From positions 1-8,038 of the forward strand of contig CAZOIK010000353.1 in assembly GCA_964579765.1 (NCBI GenBank): 8,038 nucleotides of DNA. The letters run 5' to 3'. Shown here one piece after another: positions 1-4,104 of the stretch. The number at the start of each line of letters is the position of its first letter. Position 1 is the first letter of the stretch. Origin of the DNA: DATNBT01 sp964579765 (lineage in GTDB: Bacteria > Acidobacteriota > Vicinamibacteria > Vicinamibacterales > CAVVIG01). The translations under genes and the position numbers were made by a program. The notes beneath the pieces are model-generated. The model was not told where the DNA came from. It saw only the letters and a list, made by a program, of their open reading frames with translations, and made no database searches.

Positions 1-114
1 CGCACCCGAACGTCGCGCCGCACTTGGACCAACGCTTCTCTTTGTCGAACACTTTGGCTCAGATGTGGGGCAGGCCTTCAGGCCTGCTTTCCACGACGGA
101 CCTGAAGGTCCGCA
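1..114. other. Left edge, no assignable gene; plus frame open from position 3 to a TGA at 123-125
   Basis: I cannot assign a gene here. One plus-strand frame is open from position 3 to a TGA at 123-125 and would encode a tail beginning HPNVAPHLDQRFSLSNTLAQ, whose last residues come from the repeat at 70-119. This could be the 3' end of a gene entering from the left and converging on the cupredoxin gene. It could equally be chance, since 40 open codons are not significant at this GC content. On the minus strand a short reading starting near position 52 (GTG TTC GAC AAA GAG AAG) could be an N-terminus leaving the window. Neither reading is recognised. Confidence 0.2.
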
Positions 115-119
115 CTACG
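70..119. repeat. Double-hairpin REP-like repeat at the 3' end of the cupredoxin gene
   Basis: Two perfect short palindromes sit side by side. GCAGGCC (70-76) pairs with GGCCTGC (81-87) across a TTCA loop, and GGACCT (98-103) pairs with AGGTCC (106-111) across GA. They are followed by GCACTACGG. The minus-strand cupredoxin stop codon (TAG, 115-117) lies inside the shared GCACTACG tail, so the repeat supplies or abuts the stop. A related single-hairpin copy with the same tail is at 802-825, in the same orientation. Extragenic palindromes of this type are usually dispersed in many copies; that part is inference. As RNA they could act as 3' stabilisers or weak terminators. Confidence 0.7.
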
Positions 120-927
120 GCTTGATTGTATAGACAAAATCCACGGTCGTCGTCTGCCCGTCCCTGACCTCGACGGTCTTGCTGAGCGTTCCGAGCGCTT
201 CCTGCCAAGCGGTGATGGTGCGCTTGCCGGCCGGGACGTGCTCGATGGTGAACGTCCCATGCTCCCCTTCGCTGACGGCGAAGTACGGATGCGACACGAC
301 GCCGACCCAGGCGGTCATCCAGCGGTGCACGTCGCACCCGACGCGCAGCATCTCCTCGCCTTTGAGCGTCAGCTTGACGCTCATCCCCGCCTGCGGCGTG
401 CTCTGGTTGATCGTGCTGCCCTTGGCCGAGTCGGCGTGGACGTTGTGCAACCAGTTGTCGCTGTTCTTGACGAGCAGCGTCTGCCCGACGCGCGCCCCGA
501 TCACGCGCGGCACGTAGATGCAGCCTTTCTGATCGATCTCGACCGGCTGCGACGGCACCGGCGTGCCGGGAAACGAGCCTTCGACCTTGACGAAGACATT
601 GCCGAGCGTGTTGCCGTCGCCGACGAGGTAGATCTGATTGACCGTGAGCTTGCCGCGGTTCGCGGCGGCGCACATGGGATCCATGCCCATGTGGATGACG
701 CGGTTGCCCGGCTCAGGACCCGTGAAGCGGACGCGCCCTCTGACTGTGCCGCCGGCGGCAGCGGCGGAAGCGGGCAGGACGAGTGCAACGGCCAGAGCGA
801 TGCAGGCCTGAGGGCCTGCACTACGCCTGGCCGATACGTGCGCTATGACGCCTGCTTGCGGACGGAGCCCGCCCGCGCCTTCAGCCGATCGGCGGCGTCG
901 GGCGGGTACCAATACTTCAGGTGGCAT
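115..927 (-). CDS. Exported cupredoxin-like (type 1 copper) protein
   Basis: This is probably a periplasmic electron-transfer or copper-binding protein. After a hydrophobic signal segment (ORF residues 43-58, IALAVALVLPASAAAA) the mature part begins GGTVRGRVRF. A full set of type 1 copper ligands can be read in amicyanin-like spacing: His161 in HNVH, Cys198 and His201 in CDVH, and Met204 three residues later (C-x2-H-x2-M). The last 50 or so residues (GTFTIEHVPAGKRTITAWQE) resemble a carboxypeptidase-regulatory-like beta domain. Family knowledge supports redox-active copper; a partner is not shown. The start is unresolved. The only ATG (927) overlaps the upstream cytochrome gene by 85 bp and gives an Arg/Pro-rich leader that looks like frame shadow. 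Between the cytochrome stop and the signal segment there is no in-frame ATG, GTG or TTG, only ATA at 844-846. A repeat occupies the site where a start would be expected. The gene follows the class II cytochrome on the same strand. Confidence 0.8.
   Translation of the reverse strand: MPPEVLVPARRRRSAEGAGGLRPQAGVIAHVSARRSAGPQACIALAVALVLPASAAAAGGTVRGRVRFTGPEPGNRVIHMGMDPMCAAANRGKLTVNQIYLVGDGNTLGNVFVKVEGSFPGTPVPSQPVEIDQKGCIYVPRVIGARVGQTLLVKNSDNWLHNVHADSAKGSTINQSTPQAGMSVKLTLKGEEMLRVGCDVHRWMTAWVGVVSHPYFAVSEGEHGTFTIEHVPAGKRTITAWQEALGTLSKTVEVRDGQTTTVDFVYTIKP
802..825. repeat. Single-hairpin REP-like repeat within the cupredoxin signal-peptide region
   Basis: GCAGGCC (802-808) pairs with GGCCTGC (813-819) across a TGAG loop, followed by ACTACG. 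It shares its stem and its GCACTACG tail with the repeat at 70-119 and has the same orientation. It begins about 18 nt downstream of the stop codon of the class II cytochrome (843-845). On the minus strand it reads through the cupredoxin frame as Arg-Ser-Ala-Gly-Pro-Gln-Ala-Cys, immediately before the hydrophobic core of the signal peptide. Confidence 0.7.
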
Positions 928-1487
928 TGCTCACACGCCTCGTCGATGTCTTCACCGGCGTTCTGGAGCCCGTCGGCGTCCTTCCGGTCGATCGCGTCGA
1001 GGGCTTTCTTCGCGGCGTCCTGCAGCCCATGCGCGCGCTGGATGAACGTCGCACGGTCGCCGTCGATGATCTCCTGGATGTCTTCAGGGCCGAGCTCGAC
1101 GTCGGGGTTGTCCGCCTTCTCCCCCGGCCTGGCCACTCTCCGCCCGTTCATCATGAGGAGATTCGGCGCCTCGATGAGCGTGATGGCCTTGCGGCGCACG
1201 TCCTTCCACTCTTCGTCCGTGCGCGGACGACGCTCGTCCACGCCTTTTCTCGTGACGATGGTGGCAACCGAGTCCCAGAGGAAGTCGGCCGACGGATCGA
1301 CCTCCGAGTCCATGAGGTCTTTGATGGTGCCTGTCAGGCGGTAATCAGGAACCGCGGCAGGCGCGGACGCCGTGGCCGTGGTTGTCGCCGCGGGCGCGGG
1401 CGTTCCGGCTTTCGACGTCGAACACGCGGCCAGCGCCAGCAGCCCGACAAAGGCTGCGCACAACGCGGCGAACGTCCTCATCTTCAT
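843..1487 (-). CDS. Class II-type (cytochrome c'-like) heme lipoprotein
   Basis: This is a predicted lipid-anchored periplasmic electron carrier of 214 residues. The start is placed at 1487 (MKMRTFAAL) rather than the longer ORF start at 1511, because GGGGAG lies 8 nt upstream of it. The N-terminus is a lipoprotein signal with lipobox LAAC ending at Cys22, followed by a low-complexity Ala/Thr/Pro linker to about residue 45. The remainder is mostly helical in appearance and includes a region around ERRPRTDEEW and LIEAPNLLMMNGRRVA. The single heme c site CEQCH is at about residues 185-189, close to the C-terminus, as in the four-helix cytochrome c' class. The family is recognised by pattern; its exact redox role is unknown. 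It lies between the DUF6152 gene (177 bp upstream, with a repeat array between) and the cupredoxin gene, and may be co-transcribed with the latter. Confidence 0.85.
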   Translation of the reverse strand: MKMRTFAALCAAFVGLLALAACSTSKAGTPAPAATTTATASAPAAVPDYRLTGTIKDLMDSEVDPSADFLWDSVATIVTRKGVDERRPRTDEEWKDVRRKAITLIEAPNLLMMNGRRVARPGEKADNPDVELGPEDIQEIIDGDRATFIQRAHGLQDAAKKALDAIDRKDADGLQNAGEDIDEACEQCHLKYWYPPDAADRLKARAGSVRKQAS

Positions 1488-1515
1488 CGACACCACTCCC
1501 CGAGCGGACACACGA

Positions 1516-1664
1516 ATTGCAGAATGGCAGAATCGAAGGATTGCAGAATTGATTGCAGGATGTGACGCGCAGACTTACGCGGTGGGCGGGACCGCAGCAT
1601 CGAAGGACTGATTCACTCTCTCAATCAATCCTGCAATTTTGCAATCCCGCCATCCTGCAATTCT
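1516..1664. repeat. Inverted pair of octamer tandem arrays (ATTGCAGA-type)
   Basis: The left arm (1516-1562) is a run of 8-bp units: ATTGCAGA, ATGGCAGA, ATCGAAGG, ATTGCAGA, a half unit ATTG, then ATTGCAGG. The right arm (1620-1664) carries the same kind of array on the opposite strand: ATTGCAGG, ATGGCGGG, ATTGCAAA, ATTGCAGG, then ATTGATTG. Aligned unit by unit the arms match at about 32 of 40 positions and are separated by 57 bp of unrelated sequence. The right arm touches the stop codon of the DUF6152 gene (1665-1667). This array fills most of the gap between that gene and the class II cytochrome, and no confident promoter could be picked out of it. Confidence 0.85.
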
Positions 1665-2066
1665 CTAGTCGAAGGTGCCGCCCCACTTCCAGCCGTCGGA
1701 CGGCCGGGTGATGGTGCGCATCCGCAGCCGGTGGTCTTCCGGATTGCGGCCCGGGTTGCCCGTGATGATCACGTGGTCGCCCGGCTTCAGCGTCTCGCGC
1801 GTCACGCCCTGACGGTTGAGCTGGAGCCCGGCGCCCCACTCTACGGCGTAACGGACGGGGTTGCCCTGCGCGTCCTTGCCCTCGACGTGCACGAACGAGT
1901 GCGGGTTCCTGAAGAGGAACTGCACCAGGTCGCCTTCCACCGTTTCCGTCTTGTCCTCGAAGTACGTCGCCGCAAACGAATGGTGCGCCGACGCGGGGAC
2001 GACGGAGTACGCCAGCGCGCCCAGGAACGTCGCTGCCGTCAGCCCAAGAAGCCACGTGCGTTTCAT
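1665..2066 (-). CDS. DUF6152 family exported protein
   Basis: This is a 133-residue secreted protein of unknown function. The start at 2066 is supported by GGAGG 7 nt upstream and by a clean signal peptide (MKRTWLLGLTAATFLGA, cleavage expected after PASA, residues 24-27). The mature protein opens with the HHSFAATYF sequence typical of this family. It continues with VEGDLVQFLFRNPHSFVHV, a small beta-rich domain carrying the conserved Asn-Pro-His (54-56), and a late GDHVIITGNPGR segment. I recognise the family from these motifs. No biochemical role is established to my knowledge, though the N-terminal His pair and NPH could bind a metal or ligand (inference). The gene is upstream of the class II cytochrome and cupredoxin genes on the same strand, separated by an inverted repeat array. 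Confidence 0.85.
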   Translation of the reverse strand: MKRTWLLGLTAATFLGALAYSVVPASAHHSFAATYFEDKTETVEGDLVQFLFRNPHSFVHVEGKDAQGNPVRYAVEWGAGLQLNRQGVTRETLKPGDHVIITGNPGRNPEDHRLRMRTITRPSDGWKWGGTFD

Positions 2067-2073
2067 CGGAATG

Positions 2074-2078
2074 CCTCC
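2074..2078 (-). promoter_or_regulatory. Ribosome binding site of the DUF6152 gene
   Basis: The minus strand reads GGAGG, then 7 nt, then ATG at 2066. This fixes the start at the signal peptide rather than at the longer open frame running to 2264. Confidence 0.7.
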
Positions 2079-2112
2079 GTGCGGGCCGTGTGAACCCGCC
2101 AATTCGCCCAAG

Positions 2113-2139
2113 ACAATAGCACGGCGCGCAGCACGCCGT
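2113..2139 (-). promoter_or_regulatory. Candidate extended -10 promoter with adjacent dyad for the DUF6152 gene
   Basis: On the minus strand TGC-TATTGT (TATTGT at 2118-2113) resembles an extended -10 element, which would give a leader of about 40 nt. Directly upstream, where the spacer would be, lies ACGGCG / CGCCGT (2121-2126 with 2134-2139), a 6-bp dyad with a 7-nt loop that could be an operator. There is no good -35 hexamer. This is inference from pattern only. Confidence 0.25.
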
Positions 2140-2162
2140 ACCTCCCAGAAAGTGGTACTCCC

Positions 2163-2184
2163 GGTCAGTGACAGGTTACTGACC
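2163..2184 (-). terminator. Hairpin spanning the regulator stop codon; weak terminator or operator candidate
   Basis: GGTCAGT (2163-2169) is a perfect inverted match to ACTGACC (2178-2184), with an 8-nt loop. The dyad includes the TAA stop of the winged-helix regulator (2176-2178). No T-tract follows on the minus strand, so intrinsic termination is doubtful; a protein-binding dyad is the alternative. Confidence 0.3.
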
Positions 2185-3393
2185 GTTGTTTTGGCCGACT
2201 TTTCGCCCTTTCGAAATCGTGAGCGCCCGGTGCGCCACATAAGTAATGTCCACGGGCGTCTCATCCATGGCCCTGACTTTCAACACCACCTGGTAATAGC
2301 GAGGCAGCGCGCCGTTCGTCCTGAGGCGGGCGACGAGCTGCGAGGCCAGGTCTGGATCGGTCATCGCCTGCACGGCGCCGACGACGCTGGCGAGCTGATT
2401 GCCCTCGAAATAAAGAATGGATCCGTTGCCATAGAGACCCGGCAGGCTGCTGATGAGCGCGTGGCTCTCTTCGATCTCCTGCGACCCGGTTTTCGTGCGC
2501 GTGTCGGCGAGAAACGCCTGCTCGCCCGGCCCCGGCTTCAGGTTCCTGACGCCTTCTGGCGTCAGGACGAAGGCCGGATCGACCGGCGGAATGGCCTGAA
2601 TCTGCGGCTTCCCGACCGTCGGGCCGACGAAGATCACGTCGCCCATCGCGATCTCGCCCATCGACAGCACGTCGCTGCGGATGGGGAAGACATTGTGTTT
2701 GCGCTGGCCGAGAAACTGACCGAGCAGAAACGCGGCGTTGGCCGTCCCGATGCCGGTGACGCTGGTCGAGCTTGCCGCGCCCTTGGCCGAATCCGCCTCG
2801 CCGGTCGCCAACGTCACCATGAGCGGCCGGTCCGACGAGAGGAGCGGCGCCCACAGTTCCTGAAGCGCCGGCGTCCATGGCCCCGGCGCGGGGGCGGCGC
2901 TCTCCACCTTCTGCACCTTGGACAGACGAATGCCGAAGTACCCCGCGACGCCAACCGCCACGACCAGCAGCGCGGCCAGCGCGATTTCGCGCGCCGAGAA
3001 CGCGCGCCGCACCGGGACCGCCGTGGCGGGCAGGGGCATCCCGTCGGGCGGCGGCGGCGCGGGCCGCGGCTCGAACGTCAGCGCAAACGCGCCCTTCGGG
3101 AGATCGACGATGACCGGATCCTCGACGCCCTCGGTGCGGTAGTACTCGGCGAGTTTCTGCCGCAGCCGTCCCACGTGCATGCGGACGACCGATTCCTGGC
3201 GCGGATCGTAGCTGGCCGGCTTGCCAAACACGTCCAGCCCGACCGTGTACTCCTTCAGGTTGTGGGCTTCGCCGCCGAGCGATTTCTCGGCGAGGTAGTT
3301 CAGCAGATTGCGGTGGACTTCGGAGGTCTTGAACGTCTTGCTGGAGACGATCCGCTGGATCTCGACCCGGCTCTGATCCAGTTCAGGGACCAT
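2176..3393 (-). CDS. Membrane-anchored winged-helix transcriptional regulator (CadC/ToxR-like layout)
   Basis: This predicted one-component regulator of 405 residues has three parts. Residues 5-108 form a winged-helix DNA-binding domain of the OmpR/CadC C-terminal type, recognised from LKEYTVGLDVFGKPASYDPR, VRMHVGRLRQKLAEYY and the wing DLPKGAFALTF. A Pro/Ala-rich linker follows (109-130), then one membrane segment at about 136-155 (EIALAALLVVAVGVAGYFGI). Residues 170-405 form an exported domain that includes HALISSLPGLYGNGSILYFEG, similar to C-terminal domains seen in other acidobacterial regulators of this class; its ligand is unknown. There are no TPR or TolB-like repeats. The start at 3393 is chosen because it directly precedes the DNA-binding domain; the open frame further upstream runs through a repeat. 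No Shine-Dalgarno is present. The gene lies between the cytochrome c gene (3495-4046) and the DUF6152 gene, so those are natural candidate targets (inference). Confidence 0.85.
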   Translation of the reverse strand: MVPELDQSRVEIQRIVSSKTFKTSEVHRNLLNYLAEKSLGGEAHNLKEYTVGLDVFGKPASYDPRQESVVRMHVGRLRQKLAEYYRTEGVEDPVIVDLPKGAFALTFEPRPAPPPPDGMPLPATAVPVRRAFSAREIALAALLVVAVGVAGYFGIRLSKVQKVESAAPAPGPWTPALQELWAPLLSSDRPLMVTLATGEADSAKGAASSTSVTGIGTANAAFLLGQFLGQRKHNVFPIRSDVLSMGEIAMGDVIFVGPTVGKPQIQAIPPVDPAFVLTPEGVRNLKPGPGEQAFLADTRTKTGSQEIEESHALISSLPGLYGNGSILYFEGNQLASVVGAVQAMTDPDLASQLVARLRTNGALPRYYQVVLKVRAMDETPVDITYVAHRALTISKGRKVGQNNGQ

Positions 3394-3401
3394 AAGGGAG
3401 G

Positions 3402-3407
3402 ATCTTA
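3402..3407 (-). promoter_or_regulatory. Candidate -10 for a leaderless regulator transcript
   Basis: The minus strand reads TAAGAT, then 8 nt, then the ATG at 3393, with no Shine-Dalgarno. Transcription from this hexamer would begin at or next to the start codon. There is no recognisable -35; the palindromic repeat occupies that position. Similar arrangements precede the tannase-family and amidase genes. Confidence 0.3.
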
Positions 3408-3410
3408 CAC

Positions 3411-3482
3411 GGGACTGGAGACTGGAGACTGGGGACTGGGGACTACGTAGTCTCCAGTCTCCAGTCTCCAGTCCCCAGTCCC
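3411..3482. repeat. 72-bp near-perfect palindrome built from heptamer tandem repeats
   Basis: The units ACTGGAG and ACTGGGG are tandemly repeated on the left, and their reverse complements CTCCAGT and CCCCAGT on the right, meeting at ACGT (3445-3448) without a loop. Base by base, 33 of 36 positions pair across the arms. The exceptions are 3440/3453, 3433/3460 (G opposite T) and 3419/3474. The central 12 bp GACTACGTAGTC is a perfect palindrome. It begins 12 nt downstream of the cytochrome c stop codon (3495-3497) and ends 18 bp before the regulator start. Transcribed, it would form a very long hairpin. Its arms differ in sequence from the other repeat arrays of the window but follow the same plan. 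Confidence 0.9.
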
Positions 3483-3494
3483 CAGTCGGAGCCG

Positions 3495-4046
3495 CTACTT
3501 CTTCTTCGGAATCCCCTGGCCCGGCGCGGGGCCGGCGGCCTTCACGTTGTTGTTGATCGGCTTGATCGTCTGCAGATACGCCCAGATCGACTTGAGATCT
3601 TCGTCCGACAGCGCTTTGTAGAGCGCCCAGGGCATCGGCGGCAGCAGGTCCTCGCCTTCGGGCTTCTTGCCGGTGCGGAGTGTCTTGATGAACGACGCCT
3701 CTGTATAACGCTTCTTCAGGCCCGTCTCGGGATCCGGCGTCAGGTTCGCGCCGTAGCTGATGCCCCACGGACCGGACCACGCCGTCAGGTCGAGCGACGC
3801 GTGCACCTCGGTCGGGTTCTGCGACGGCGCCATCGTCGTCTGCGGACGGCCGGAGAAGATGCGCGTCGGATCCGGATCGGTCGTCCCCGGCTTCTTGGGC
3901 GAGTGGCAGTCGTTGCAGGCGCCAATCGTCATCAGGTACTTCCCGCGCGCGACCCGCTGGGCGGCCGTCGGCGTCTGCGCCATGGCCGTCGCGGCGGCGA
4001 AGAGCACGCCGACAGCGAGCGCGCTCGTGCGAACTGCAGTTGTCAT
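3495..4046 (-). CDS. Exported monoheme class I cytochrome c
   Basis: This 183-residue periplasmic electron carrier has a signal peptide at residues 1-23, with cleavage expected after AMA. The heme c attachment site CNDCH is at 44-48 in the context ARGKYLMTIGACNDCHSPKK. A later segment, ANLTPDPETGLKKRYTEASF, is typical of the cytochrome subunits that partner periplasmic dehydrogenases. Met138 in LLPPMPWALYKAL is the likely sixth heme ligand, and DEDLKSIWAYLQTIKPI forms the last helix. The tail is basic (IPKKK). The start at 4046 is supported by GAGGAGG 8 nt upstream. No dehydrogenase gene is adjacent; the nearest neighbour is the divergently read tannase-family gene. Its electron donor is therefore unknown. 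Confidence 0.9.
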   Translation of the reverse strand: MTTAVRTSALAVGVLFAAATAMAQTPTAAQRVARGKYLMTIGACNDCHSPKKPGTTDPDPTRIFSGRPQTTMAPSQNPTEVHASLDLTAWSGPWGISYGANLTPDPETGLKKRYTEASFIKTLRTGKKPEGEDLLPPMPWALYKALSDEDLKSIWAYLQTIKPINNNVKAAGPAPGQGIPKKK

Positions 4047-4054
4047 GATCGAAG

Positions 4055-4061
4055 CCTCCTC
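4055..4061 (-). promoter_or_regulatory. Ribosome binding site of the cytochrome c gene
   Basis: The minus strand reads GAGGAGG, then 8 nt, then ATG at 4046. It is one of the strongest Shine-Dalgarno sequences in the window and confirms the start. Confidence 0.75.
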
Positions 4062-4073
4062 AAAACTCGCGGA

Positions 4074-4079
4074 ATTCTA
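4074..4079 (-). promoter_or_regulatory. Candidate extended -10 of the cytochrome c gene
   Basis: The minus strand reads TGT-TAGAAT, an extended -10 matching the consensus at five of six core positions. It would give a leader of about 20 nt that includes the Shine-Dalgarno. No clear -35 is seen. It lies within the 58-bp divergent gap shared with the tannase-family gene. Confidence 0.4.
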
Positions 4080-4089
4080 ACAGAAGCGC

Positions 4090-4095
4090 TAGACT
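4090..4095 (+). promoter_or_regulatory. Candidate -10 for a leaderless tannase-family transcript
   Basis: TAGACT is followed by 9 nt and the ATG at 4105, with no Shine-Dalgarno between. Initiation about 7-9 nt downstream would put the transcript start at the start codon. There is no good -35. It lies 10 bp from the opposing -10 of the cytochrome c gene. Confidence 0.3.
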
Positions 4096-4104
4096 GCGCC
4101 CACT

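Noticed and set aside
501..821. GTG at 819-821 inside the repeat as the cupredoxin start
   Set aside because: It is in a different frame from the copper-site sequence and would give a Ser/Arg/Pro-rich shadow protein.
1516..1664. CRISPR array
   Set aside because: The units are only 8 bp, contiguous, without spacers, and arranged as inverted arms; there are no cas genes.
1861..3450. 529-codon open frame on the plus strand opposite the regulator
   Set aside because: It is Arg/Asp-rich antisense shadow produced by GC-biased third positions; it has no domain signature and ends inside the palindromic repeat, whereas the minus frame carries clear winged-helix motifs.
3411..3482. Ordinary intrinsic terminator
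   Set aside because: The stem is far longer than typical, has no loop and is followed by no T-tract on either strand, so it is described as a repeat; a termination effect remains possible.
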